A DNA stretch of 14,698 nt from Flavobacteriia bacterium (GTDB taxonomy: Bacteria; Bacteroidota; Bacteroidia; Flavobacteriales; Flavobacteriaceae): contig QNYL01000069.1 in assembly GCA_003973375.1 (NCBI GenBank), forward strand, positions 1 through 14,698. The letters run 5' to 3'. The notes under the pieces were generated by a model that was given only the letters and a program-made list of their open reading frames with translations, did not search any database and had not been told where the DNA came from. The position numbers and the translations under genes are program-made. Positions 6,909-14,698 of the stretch are shown in pieces (the first letter of the stretch is position 1; every line of letters begins with the position of its first letter).

Positions 6909-7110
6909 ATCAAAAAGTTAACATCAAAAAGTGTTAAAGTTTAAAAAAAATGTAACACGCAGTAAATAAGCTGATTATAGTTTATCAATAACGTCAGTTT
7001 TTTTTAATTTTCAACATTTTTACCCCAAATCTAAAACTTACCTGATATGAGGAGAGAAAATATTGAAAATTCGCTGCCTTTTAGAGGTAGGGTAAAGCAG
7101 ATTGAAAAGA
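6909..7110. other. A+T-rich intergenic sequence
   Basis: This lies between the structured-RNA candidate and the end of the addB-like gene. It is rich in A and T runs and holds small TTAAC/GTTAA motifs at about 6915-6955. I see no gene, no clear promoter and no terminator next to the addB-like stop. Confidence 0.5.
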
Positions 7111-9876
7111 TCAGAATTTAAACTCTTTAATCTCTTTTTCGGTAAAAGGAATACCGGAATTAAAGAGTTCTTCCAGTAAGATATCAAGTTGAACAATAAA
7201 GTTTTCTATATCTTTTTTCTGGATCTTTTTGCCATTGAACAGCATTAAACCGGGTTTTAAATTTTTAAGAGAAATTATACCTCCTTCCAAAGGGGTTTGA
7301 TCAGGATTGATACGATGATCTTTGGTAAAGAGGTAGGCATACATCAGAATCTGAAAACTTTTGCTCATATCATAATTCTCTATAAGTTGTTCCCAGTCCT
7401 GAAGTTTTAAATTTTTAGGTTCAACTTTCCCGGTTTTATAATCGATGATCCTTAGTACTCCGTCAACTTCATCGATCCGGTCTATAAACCCTTTCAATTG
7501 AACAGGATGATCAAAAGTTTCCGGCTGGTGCTCAATTAGAATTTCTTTTTCCAGGTTGAGGATCTTTATCTTTTTTCCTTTGTTGATCTGTTCCGTTTCA
7601 TTTTCAATAAATTTATAGATGTATTTAACGGCCACTTCAAAACTTAAATAATTTTTACCTTTTGAGATGCTTAGAGGAGTAAAATGTTCCAGAAATTGTT
7701 TTCTGACTTCTTCTTTTGTTTTTGATTTTATCTTCTTAAGATCCTCTTCCGTAAGGGTTTTTTCGATAAGCGGGCGATACAGATTCTCAAGAGCATTATG
7801 TACAATTGTACCAAAGGTATTAAAGGCTACATCCTCTTCAATAGTATCCAGATCCTTAATATGTAATACCTTCTTTTTGTAGAAATCGATCGGGTTTCTG
7901 ATATAGGAGATGAGTGCTGAAGGAGAAAAACCTTTTTGAGCGATAGCATTTAATTTTATGATTGTTTGTTCATTTTTCTCAATTTTCATCAGTTCAGTCT
8001 GTTTTACAGGAACGATTGGGCTCACGGTATTTCTTTCTATTTTAAGGTGAGGAAGTTCTCCATTTTCTTTTGAAAGTTCAAGCTGTGTTATAAATCGGCT
8101 TTGTTCCCCCAGGCCGTATTCATCAGCCTGTGTATTGTATGTAAGGACAATATGCTCTGCTCTTTGCAGAATTCTGAAAAAGTGATAGGAAAAAATAGCA
8201 TCTTTATCCTTATAGGTGGTAAGACCAAATTTCACTTTGATATCAAAAGGGATAAAAGAATTCTGTTTTTTTCCTTCCGGAAGAACCCCTTCATTTACAG
8301 AGGTAATGATCACATTTTCAAAATCGAGTACTCTCGATTCGAGCATTCCCATAATTTGTAAGCCTTGCAAAGGTTCTCCACGGAATGACATATTCTCATT
8401 AACAAGGATCTGCTGATAAAACTGATATAGCGTATTCAGATCACGGATATAATGGTATTTGTTGTTTAAGATCGCAATTTCATTGAATATACTCCTGAAA
8501 CGGAAAAGATATTCGGTTTCAAGCGCCTTGAGATTCTCTTCCTCTTTCAGATATCTGATAAGATTATCAATATCCGATAATATTTTTTCAATATCATCCT
8601 CCCTGTTCTTAAAAAAAATTTTAAGATTATTCTCCTTTTCGGTTACAGAATCGATTAGATTAAAAATATCATCTTTATGGATCAGTACCGTATTGTTTTT
8701 AATAAATCCGGAGAGCTTTTCTTTAAGTTTTGTCTGATTGATCAAACTTTTTAAAAAGGATAAATTCAAAAAATTAACCACATCATTAAAATAAAAATAA
8801 TCCTCCTGATTGATACGGTTTCTGTTGAGATGCATTCTGAACAACAGTTCGAATAAAGAAGAAAAAGCAATATTCTTCAGGGCATATCCCATAGTGATAT
8901 TAACTTGTTTAACTTCTTCAGGCAGGGAATTCAGTAAAACCGGTAACAGCTTTTCATCAGATAAAATAATGGCCGTATTTTGAAAATTATTGAACTGATC
9001 ATCAGAATTTTTAAGTACCTCGCCTACATACTTGATCTGATTTACATTTTTTGATGCGCCAATAACTTTTAATTTTTTTGGCTTTTCAAGATTGCGGTCA
9101 ATCCATAAAAAATTGTGATTTTGATAATATTTCCATTTTATTTTATACTGATTCACAAACTTACCTGTTAGATTTTGTGCTTTTAAATAGTAGGAATCGG
9201 TGTCCCAGTATATTTCTGCCATACCTTTATCTAAAAGTTCCTGAAAGATCTTTTCTTCTGATAAATTCATGGCGTTAAAACCGGCGAATACCAGTTTTTT
9301 ATGATTATTATTTTTTATATAATCATTAATATTTTTATAGGCCATCTTGTATTGTAAGCCCTGATATCCTGTTTTATTTTTCAAAAGAGCATCAGATAAC
9401 TGCTTGTAATAAACGCCTATTTTTTCTATAAATTCAAAATAATTTTGTGTGATCTCCGATCCATTTCCGTTTAAAAAGATCTTCTCAATCCGTTTCGCAT
9501 CGATCAGATAATTAAAAATCTCATCAGCATCTTTTAAATTTTTATCGATATCATTAAAATCCTGAATAAGCAGAAAAGCCCATTTTGAGAAGGTGTCAAA
9601 GTTTTCTGCTTTGTCGAGTGTATTGTTTTGTAAATATATCTTATAGAATTCAAACAGCAGACTGATATTATCTGTTTTTGAAAGTCCGGAAAGCTCCGTG
9701 ATAAGATCTTCTATACTGATGAACTCAGGCAGAAAAGTAACACTATTTAGCTTTTTTTTAAACTCGGTCTTCAGAAAGATACCGGCACGAATGTTGGGAA
9801 GAATAAAAGTATAACCGGAAAGGTTAGTATTTAGCCTGATATAATGTTCAGCAAGTTTGCCAAGGAATTTTTGCAT
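7111..9876 (-). CDS. PD-(D/E)XK nuclease family protein, AddB-like
   Basis: This 921-residue protein resembles AddB: an inactivated UvrD/Rep-type helicase fold joined to a C-terminal RecB-family nuclease. The N-terminus (TFILPNIRAGIFLKTEF, 23-39) sits where a Walker A would be but lacks GKT. Middle segments VNITMGYALKN and LQIMGMLESR, then DFENVIITSVNEGVLP, correspond to the later helicase motifs. From about 650 comes the nuclease: SPSALISYIRNPIDFYKKK, then the catalytic GFIDRID and IIDYKTGK, giving the Asp...Asp-x-Lys set. AddB works with AddA in end resection at double-strand breaks, but no addA lies in this window. The whole protein contains no cysteine, so the four-Cys iron-sulphur site of Bacillus AddB is absent. 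The ATG at 9876 sits right after a TAGCTTTG box. Confidence 0.85.
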   Translation of the reverse strand: MQKFLGKLAEHYIRLNTNLSGYTFILPNIRAGIFLKTEFKKKLNSVTFLPEFISIEDLITELSGLSKTDNISLLFEFYKIYLQNNTLDKAENFDTFSKWAFLLIQDFNDIDKNLKDADEIFNYLIDAKRIEKIFLNGNGSEITQNYFEFIEKIGVYYKQLSDALLKNKTGYQGLQYKMAYKNINDYIKNNNHKKLVFAGFNAMNLSEEKIFQELLDKGMAEIYWDTDSYYLKAQNLTGKFVNQYKIKWKYYQNHNFLWIDRNLEKPKKLKVIGASKNVNQIKYVGEVLKNSDDQFNNFQNTAIILSDEKLLPVLLNSLPEEVKQVNITMGYALKNIAFSSLFELLFRMHLNRNRINQEDYFYFNDVVNFLNLSFLKSLINQTKLKEKLSGFIKNNTVLIHKDDIFNLIDSVTEKENNLKIFFKNREDDIEKILSDIDNLIRYLKEEENLKALETEYLFRFRSIFNEIAILNNKYHYIRDLNTLYQFYQQILVNENMSFRGEPLQGLQIMGMLESRVLDFENVIITSVNEGVLPEGKKQNSFIPFDIKVKFGLTTYKDKDAIFSYHFFRILQRAEHIVLTYNTQADEYGLGEQSRFITQLELSKENGELPHLKIERNTVSPIVPVKQTELMKIEKNEQTIIKLNAIAQKGFSPSALISYIRNPIDFYKKKVLHIKDLDTIEEDVAFNTFGTIVHNALENLYRPLIEKTLTEEDLKKIKSKTKEEVRKQFLEHFTPLSISKGKNYLSFEVAVKYIYKFIENETEQINKGKKIKILNLEKEILIEHQPETFDHPVQLKGFIDRIDEVDGVLRIIDYKTGKVEPKNLKLQDWEQLIENYDMSKSFQILMYAYLFTKDHRINPDQTPLEGGIISLKNLKPGLMLFNGKKIQKKDIENFIVQLDILLEELFNSGIPFTEKEIKEFKF

Positions 9877-9880
9877 GTAG

Positions 9881-9888
9881 CAAAGCTA
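9881..9888 (-). promoter_or_regulatory. Candidate -7 box of the AddB-like gene (TAGCTTTG)
   Basis: TAGCTTTG exactly matches TAnnTTTG and ends only four bases before the ATG at 9874-9876. Transcription from it would give a leaderless or nearly leaderless mRNA. No TTG is found at the usual -33 spacing; that stretch is taken up by the T-run of the ompA terminator. The box also lies inside a small inverted repeat, GTAGC-AAA-GCTAC (9877-9889). Confidence 0.45.
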
Positions 9889-9900
9889 CGAAAAGTCTAT

Positions 9901-9934
9901 AAAAAAAAACATCCGTCAATTGACGGATGTTTTT
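9901..9934 (-). terminator. Intrinsic terminator of the OmpA-family gene
   Basis: A perfect 30-base palindrome (9905-9934) has GC-containing arms ACATCCGTCAA and TTGACGGATGT flanked by A and T runs. On the minus strand it is followed by nine T. It lies about 27 bases after the ompA-family stop at 9962 and separates that transcript from the AddB-like gene. The flanking A and T runs mean it may also act on the other strand, but no gene there needs it. Confidence 0.9.
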
Positions 9935-9961
9935 GAATATTTATTTAAAACTAATTAAACA

Positions 9962-11383
9962 TTATTTGTTGTAAAGATCTCTGTTAGCATTTTCACTGAA
10001 GATATCAACTCTTCTGTTTGCTTGTCTACATTTTCTAGTTTTTGTAGTACAGATTGGTCTTTCTTCACCATATCCAATTGCTGTAATCTTATCTGCTGGG
10101 AATCCATGCTCAACTAAGTAATCTCTAACGGCATCAGCACGTTTTTGAGAAAGCTTCTTGTTGTAAGCGGCAGGTCCAGTATCATCTGTATGACCTTCAA
10201 CTACGAAATTGATAGATTTATATCCGTTAAGGATATCACTGATTTTTGATAATCTTATTTCAGTCTCGTGAGTAAATGTAGCTTTATTAACGTTGAAGAA
10301 AATAGCTCTTGCAAGGTCAATGATTTCTTTTTGAACTTCTTTAGTTACAGCTGGACAACCATTATTTTCAGCAACACCAAATATATTTGGACAGTTATCA
10401 TCTTTGTCTAAGATTCCGTCACCATCAGTATCAGGCCAAGGACAACCATTGTTCTCGGCAGGACCAGCTACATTAGGACAATTATCATCTTTATCAGCAA
10501 TACCGTCACCGTCAGCATCAGGACAACCGTTTAATGCGGCTAAACCAGCTACGTTAGGACAAGCATCATCATTATCATCAATACCGTAACCATCAGCATC
10601 AGGACAACCGTTTAATTCAGCTAAACCAGCTACGTTAGGACAAGCATCTTCAGAATCCTGAATACCATCTAAGTCACTGTCAGGACAACCGTTGAAAGCT
10701 TCTAAACCAGCAACCTCAGGACAAGCATCGTACTTGTCATAGATTCCGTCACCATCAGTATCTTTTCCACCAAATCTAAAGGTAAGACCTAAAGCGTGCT
10801 GGAAGTGAGGTAACATTGACTCATTGTCAAATGAGTGTTTGTACATAGTTTGTACGTTAGCACCAATAAAATCGTTAAACCAGAAATTGATACCTACACC
10901 ACCGTCCAAAGAAACGTTTCCGTTTTCGTCAACCCATGTGTAACCTCCACCAATTAATAAATAAGGATCAAACCAACTGTGGTTTAAAGGATTCCATCTT
11001 ACATCCATATCGGCTGCGAAATAAGATAAATCACTAGCTTCATAGTTTCCTACTTTGTCAATCTTATTGAAAGATCCGGCAATTCCTAAAGAGAATCCAG
11101 ATCCCATATATCTTCCTACCCTAATTCTTGAAATAACTGCTGCAGTATTCCAGTGGTCGTTAAAATTGAAGAAATCTTCAAACATTCCACCAAGATAGTC
11201 AGTACCTGCTATTGGAGCGGGTAAAATGTCACCACCTGTAGGCCAGTCAGCACCGGTAGGATAAAAATCAACCGAGTTGGTTCCAATTTCTATGGACCAA
11301 GGGTTGTCAGAATTTTGCGCGTTAATGCTACCAAAACCGGCAACAATTAAAAATACAAAAAGAACTTTTTTAAAATGTTTCAT
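9962..11383 (-). CDS. OmpA-family protein with TSP type 3 repeats
   Basis: This 473-residue envelope protein has a signal peptide ([22 protein letters not shown], cut before Gln23). An N-terminal beta-barrel-like region (about 28-206) follows, rich in glycine and aromatic strands such as [15 protein letters not shown] and ending LGLTFRFGG. Then come five thrombospondin type 3 calcium-binding repeats (208-344) of the form D-x-D-G-D-G-I-x-D-x-x-D-x-CPN-VAG-x-NGCP. The C-terminus is an OmpA domain (about 355-463) with EGHTDDTG (396-403), N408-KKLSQKR415 and NRRVDIF (456-462). These carry the Asp and Arg that bind diaminopimelate, so it should tie the outer membrane to peptidoglycan. It is likely abundant and monocistronic: an exact -7 box lies upstream and a strong terminator downstream. 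Cys445 and Cys452 in the OmpA domain may form a disulphide. Confidence 0.93.
   Translation of the reverse strand: MKHFKKVLFVFLIVAGFGSINAQNSDNPWSIEIGTNSVDFYPTGADWPTGGDILPAPIAGTDYLGGMFEDFFNFNDHWNTAAVISRIRVGRYMGSGFSLGIAGSFNKIDKVGNYEASDLSYFAADMDVRWNPLNHSWFDPYLLIGGGYTWVDENGNVSLDGGVGINFWFNDFIGANVQTMYKHSFDNESMLPHFQHALGLTFRFGGKDTDGDGIYDKYDACPEVAGLEAFNGCPDSDLDGIQDSEDACPNVAGLAELNGCPDADGYGIDDNDDACPNVAGLAALNGCPDADGDGIADKDDNCPNVAGPAENNGCPWPDTDGDGILDKDDNCPNIFGVAENNGCPAVTKEVQKEIIDLARAIFFNVNKATFTHETEIRLSKISDILNGYKSINFVVEGHTDDTGPAAYNKKLSQKRADAVRDYLVEHGFPADKITAIGYGEERPICTTKTRKCRQANRRVDIFSENANRDLYNK
10352..10762 (-). repeat. 81-bp tandem repeats encoding TSP type 3 units
   Basis: Five calcium-loop units begin at residues 208, 235, 262, 289 and 318 of the OmpA-family protein, so the period is 27 residues (81 bp) three times and then 29. 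The units are also similar at DNA level; the stretch for [18 protein letters not shown] is almost identical between neighbours. This points to expansion by duplication. In the third unit the loop reads DADGYG instead of DADGDG. Confidence 0.88.
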
Positions 11384-11453
11384 TGTAATTAAATTTAATT
11401 AATAATTTTCTGTCTATGTTTATCTTAATTTAAATTCTAAAAAATAGATACGG

Positions 11454-11461
11454 CAAATATA
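11454..11461 (-). promoter_or_regulatory. Candidate -7 box of the OmpA-family gene (TATATTTG)
   Basis: TATATTTG exactly matches the Bacteroidetes TAnnTTTG box and lies 70 bases before the ATG at 11383. That leaves an A+T-rich 5' leader of roughly 65 bases, a common length for highly expressed Bacteroidetes genes. A TTTTG stands 11 bases upstream, closer than the usual -33 spacing, so the -33 element is unsure. Confidence 0.55.
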
Positions 11462-11552
11462 TAAAAAGATAACAAAATAATCACTTTAGTTATGAGAAAA
11501 TTGAAACATAATGTAATAAATATGTGAAAAACTGTTAAAAAACTACATTTTA

Positions 11553-13694
11553 TTAATAAAAAGTAGCTCTATTATCTTCAATTTCCGAATTATCTTTTAT
11601 GGCATTATAAATTTGAACATTCTTATTTTTTAGTTTTCTTTCCTCTGCATTTTTACCTGCCTGATAGTTTCCAAGCGGGGTTGCAGTATTTTTCTTGGTA
11701 ACCATAACAAAAGCCACTCCTCTTTGGCCTTCAATATTTTTTACGAGTTTGTTCTCGTCTAAACTTGTTACAACACCAACAATCTCCGGAAACCTGCCTT
11801 CACCCGGCAAAACAGGACTTGCATTTGATACTGCTATGGCAGTTTTTACAGTAGTATTATTCTGTTTGGCGATTTCATCAAGATTATCACCAGTTGATCT
11901 ATTAGCTATAAGTTCAGCTTTTTTCTTATTCATCAGAATTTTTCTAACTATACCTGTGCGGTCAGACAAACCTTTCTTATGCTTTTTAACCAGTTTAACT
12001 ATGGCATAACCTTTATCTGTATCAAATCTTTTTACATCGTTCTCGTTGGTGCTTTTATCAAAAGCCCATCTTACGATCTGACGCTGGGGGCCTAATACTG
12101 AAATATTCTCATCCAGTTCTTTCAGATTCATTACAGGAATTACCACGTAGTTCTTTTCTTTAGCCTTTTCTTCAAAATTTATACCTGAAGATACGTCGGA
12201 AGCAAAAGTTTCGGCTTCTTGGAATATTTTATTTTCAGTTTTTTCCGAAGGTTCAATTTTTCTGGTAAAAGTAGCAATCTGAACAGCTCTTTGCCTGTTT
12301 TTCTGTCCGTCAATTTTGATGATATGATATCCAAAAGGTGTTTTTACCAAACCTATATCTCCTGTTTTATTATCAAATACAAAATCTCTGAATTCAGGTA
12401 CCATAGATCTGTAAACAAACCAGCCCAGATCTCCGCCTTTTGCGCCGCTGTTTTTGTCAACAGACATTTCTTTGGCAATACTCTCAAATTTACTTTTATC
12501 GGCTTTTACCACTTTCAGGATACTGTCGGCTACTTTCTTTGCTTCCTCCTGAGTCATTGTAATGGATGGGTCTCGTACATCAGAGCCCTTATAAGAAATC
12601 AGGATATGACTTGCTTTAACAGAATCGGGCATTTGCTTTACAGCTGTAAGTTTAGATAATTTATAATAGCCTTTGTCTTTATAAGGTCCGTATATATCAC
12701 CAACATTTTTATCGAAAAGTGAATCGGCAAGAATCTTTGGTAAGGAACTCTTTGTATAAAATGAATCGTCGAAGGGAGAATCAGAATCATTGGTTACAAA
12801 GAAATCTTTCATATCAGTTGCATTTTTAAATCCTGTAACCTTTACGGTTGTTTTGGCAGCTGCGCTGTACTCTTCTTTATCATTGATTAGTGAAACCAAT
12901 TCATTTTTAATTTCTTCTTCATCCTCTTTAGAAGGTTTTATTACAAAGTTAACAAATTCAATATCTCTTGAGGCTTCAGCTTTAAAATCCTTTGGATGGT
13001 CTTTGATGTATTGTTTGATCTCATCATCAGAAACTTTTATCAGACTGTCTGAGATCGAATTGAACGGAACGTAAACATATTTCATGTTTACATTGTTATT
13101 ATCGTAAAAATATTTTCTCTCACCATCTTTTAAAGTACTGTTCAAGCCGGAACGAATGAGAGAGTTATAAGTATTCTGTTCTAAACTTGATTTGATACTT
13201 TTTTCGTAGTTAACCCAACCCAGCCAGGCGGCTTTGGCTCGCTCACTGTCGTTGGCAGATTCTTTTAAATTGGCAATGTATTCTTTTAGTTTTTCTTCAT
13301 CGAACATACCCAGTTCATTTTGGAACATCGGATTGTTTTGAGCCTTGATTTGATTTACAATTGCATTCCATACATCCTGTTCTCCAACTACAATACCTGA
13401 TTTTTCCAGTTGTGTTTTATAAATCTTTTCTCTTACCAGGTTATTCCATGCACTGTTAACCTGCTGCATTTGCGAAATTTTCCCATTGGAATTATTTCTG
13501 TAATATTCAACCTGTTGTGCAAATTCTTCTCTACTGATAGGCTCGCCGTTCACAGAACCTATATCGGTTACATTTTTGTTGAACAACGGACTCCTGCTAC
13601 TGAAAATACCACTTAATACAAATGAAAAAAGTGCTAATGCTATAATGATGATTAAGAATACAGATCTTTGTCTAATTTTCGATAAAACTGCCAT
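11553..13694 (-). CDS. Peptidyl-prolyl cis-trans isomerase, PpiD/SurA-like membrane-anchored foldase
   Basis: This 713-residue protein begins MAVLSKIRQRSVFLIIIIAL with one transmembrane helix (about 12-30) and no cleavage motif, so it is anchored in the inner membrane facing the periplasm, as PpiD is. A SurA_N-like helical chaperone region follows (about 45-230; VNGEPISREEFAQQVEYY). A parvulin-type rotamase domain lies at about 360-458: VKASHILISYKG, EEAKKVADSIL, GAKGGDLGWF, MVPEFRDFVF and TPFGYHIIKI. PpiD-type proteins help newly exported envelope proteins fold. The length is typical for the Bacteroidetes form, which is longer than E. coli PpiD. It lies 188 bases downstream of the CorC-like gene. 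TATTTTCG at 13722-13729, one mismatch from the -7 consensus, may give it its own promoter. No clear terminator follows the stop. Confidence 0.92.
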   Translation of the reverse strand: MAVLSKIRQRSVFLIIIIALALFSFVLSGIFSSRSPLFNKNVTDIGSVNGEPISREEFAQQVEYYRNNSNGKISQMQQVNSAWNNLVREKIYKTQLEKSGIVVGEQDVWNAIVNQIKAQNNPMFQNELGMFDEEKLKEYIANLKESANDSERAKAAWLGWVNYEKSIKSSLEQNTYNSLIRSGLNSTLKDGERKYFYDNNNVNMKYVYVPFNSISDSLIKVSDDEIKQYIKDHPKDFKAEASRDIEFVNFVIKPSKEDEEEIKNELVSLINDKEEYSAAAKTTVKVTGFKNATDMKDFFVTNDSDSPFDDSFYTKSSLPKILADSLFDKNVGDIYGPYKDKGYYKLSKLTAVKQMPDSVKASHILISYKGSDVRDPSITMTQEEAKKVADSILKVVKADKSKFESIAKEMSVDKNSGAKGGDLGWFVYRSMVPEFRDFVFDNKTGDIGLVKTPFGYHIIKIDGQKNRQRAVQIATFTRKIEPSEKTENKIFQEAETFASDVSSGINFEEKAKEKNYVVIPVMNLKELDENISVLGPQRQIVRWAFDKSTNENDVKRFDTDKGYAIVKLVKKHKKGLSDRTGIVRKILMNKKKAELIANRSTGDNLDEIAKQNNTTVKTAIAVSNASPVLPGEGRFPEIVGVVTSLDENKLVKNIEGQRGVAFVMVTKKNTATPLGNYQAGKNAEERKLKNKNVQIYNAIKDNSEIEDNRATFY

Positions 13695-13721
13695 TTTCCT
13701 TTTCCTTTAAAATTTAGTCTG

Positions 13722-13729
13722 CGAAAATA
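13722..13729 (-). promoter_or_regulatory. Weak candidate -7 box for the PpiD-like gene (TATTTTCG)
   Basis: It differs from TAnnTTTG at one base and lies 27 bases before the ATG at 13694. No clear -33 TTG is seen. The gap to the CorC-like gene (13695-13882) also holds a small hairpin, TACCAA-AGAA-TTGGTA (13835-13850), without a T-run, so it is not a convincing terminator. Confidence 0.25.
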
Positions 13730-13882
13730 CAATATACTTTTAAATAATGAAAGGAGTTTTGCACGATTTTTATTGTGGATATCCTTTTGTTATGCAGAGG
13801 AATAATCAAATATCAACTACACCATAACATGTTTTACCAAAGAATTGGTATAATTAATCTAAAAATTGTGATGGTTTTTTAG

Positions 13883-14698
13883 TTAATCTTTTGCAAGAAT
13901 CTTAAGATATACTTCTTCTATTTTTGAACCGGAGACCTTTAAAATGGTAAATTGATAATTATCTATTTCAACAACTTCATTTTGAGAAGGAATATTTTCG
14001 GTATAGTATACGATTAGCCCCCCTAAGGTTTCATAGGAAGGATTTTCTGCAAGATGCAGATCGTAAGTCTCATTAAGGTAGTCAACTTCAAGTCGTGCAG
14101 AGAATTTATATTCCCGGTCATTAATCTTTTCTTCAAGCAGATCGGTTTTGTCATGTTCATCTTCTATTTCTCCGAAGAGTTCTTCAATAATATCTTCAAC
14201 GGTGATCAAACCTGAAGTTCCACCGTATTCATCCAGTACTACAGCAACACTTTTTCTTTTTTTGATCAGGTTGTTTAAAATATCATGGATCATCATTGAC
14301 TCAGGTACAAGCTCAATGGGTAATAAAATTGAACGTATATTTTTAGGTTTTTTAAAGAGTTCAAAAACATGTACATAACCAATAATATCGTCAAGAGACT
14401 GATTGTACACCATAATTTTTGATAAACCGGTATCTACAAAAAGGTTTTTTAAATTCTTTATGGAATCATGTACTTCTATAGCAATGATCTCTGTACGTGG
14501 GATCATGGCCTCTCTCGCCCTGACATTATGGAATTCGAGTGCATTTTGAAAGATCTGTATTTCAGAATCTACCTCCTCATTGGTGGAGGCTTCGAGCTGT
14601 TCGGAAATATAGGCACCGAGTTCAGCCTTGCTGAAAACCAGTTTTTGCTGATCTTCTTCTGTGTTAAAAAAGACCTTTAAAAAAAAGTCGGAGATATA
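13883..14698 (-). CDS. CorC/HlyC-type CBS-domain membrane protein (GldE-like), partial
   Basis: The frame is open from the stop at 13883-13885 to the right edge (271 codons), so the internal ATG at 14506 is not the start. The true start and the N-terminal membrane part (a DUF21/CNNM domain in this family) lie outside the window. Visible in order: KAELGAYISEQLEAS and FHNVRAREAMIPRTEI, the usual link into the CBS pair; CBS 1 (KIMVYNQSLDDIIGYVH); CBS 2 (SVAVVLDEYGGTSGLITVED, then IIEELFGEIEDEHD); and a CorC_HlyC domain (YKFSARLEVDYLNE, YETLGGLIVYY, ILKVSGSKIEEVYLKIL). Such proteins are linked to divalent-cation transport. The family also includes the flavobacterial gliding protein GldE, from which I cannot separate it here. 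The name 'hemolysin' sometimes given is historical. Confidence 0.92.
   Translation of the reverse strand, partial: YISDFFLKVFFNTEEDQQKLVFSKAELGAYISEQLEASTNEEVDSEIQIFQNALEFHNVRAREAMIPRTEIIAIEVHDSIKNLKNLFVDTGLSKIMVYNQSLDDIIGYVHVFELFKKPKNIRSILLPIELVPESMMIHDILNNLIKKRKSVAVVLDEYGGTSGLITVEDIIEELFGEIEDEHDKTDLLEEKINDREYKFSARLEVDYLNETYDLHLAENPSYETLGGLIVYYTENIPSQNEVVEIDNYQFTILKVSGSKIEEVYLKILAKD

Noticed and set aside
7047..7121. 24-codon plus-strand frame (MRRENIENSLPF...) in the intergenic region
   Set aside because: It is short, has no promoter-like box or recognisable features, and overlaps the end of the AddB-like gene on the other strand.
10404..10589. Repeat-bearing plus-strand frame and CRISPR-like regular repeats
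   Set aside because: The regularity comes from the TSP type 3 protein repeats of the OmpA-family gene on the minus strand. The units adjoin with no unique spacers, so this is neither CRISPR nor a plus-strand gene.
13835..13850. Hairpin TACCAA-AGAA-TTGGTA as terminator of the CorC-like gene
   Set aside because: The stem is only 6 bp and A+T rich, and no T-run follows on the minus strand.

Overview
The window looks like chromosomal DNA of a Bacteroidota bacterium, most likely of the class Flavobacteriia. It is A+T rich. Its proteins have the flavobacterial form: a DUF3078 outer-membrane-type protein directly behind dxs, an OmpA protein with thrombospondin type 3 repeats, and a PpiD-like foldase next to a CorC/HlyC protein. 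Several gene starts carry the Bacteroidetes -7 promoter box TAnnTTTG. Genus cannot be named from the sequence alone.

Layout. Bases 1-137 are the end of recJ (+). Bases 138-930 are a decayed region: a 7-bp tandem repeat beginning at the recJ stop codon, a promoter-like box with a truncated short reading frame, a 91-bp imperfect palindrome, and the remains of an outer-membrane protein gene (-) broken by a nonsense codon, a frameshift and loss of its 3' part. Then come tadA and murI (-, one base apart), dxs and a DUF3078 gene (+, 13 bases apart), dgt (-), a 384-bp intergenic region with a structured-RNA candidate and a strong intrinsic terminator, an AddB-like nuclease/helicase-fold protein (-), an OmpA-family protein (-), a PpiD-like peptidyl-prolyl isomerase (-) and the 3' part of a CorC/HlyC-type CBS protein (-) running off the right end.

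The functional genes are housekeeping: DNA repair (RecJ, AddB-like), tRNA wobble editing (TadA), cell-wall precursor synthesis (MurI), isoprenoid precursors (DXS), dNTP control (dGTPase) and envelope building (DUF3078, OmpA, PpiD, CorC-like). I see no phage genes, transposase, CRISPR array, toxin-antitoxin pair or defence system, and no convincing new multigene system. The spots most worth a second look are the hairpin-rich minus-strand RNA candidate at about 6779-6908, with an aromatic-rich 9-codon frame inside it, and the scar-like region 131-930.
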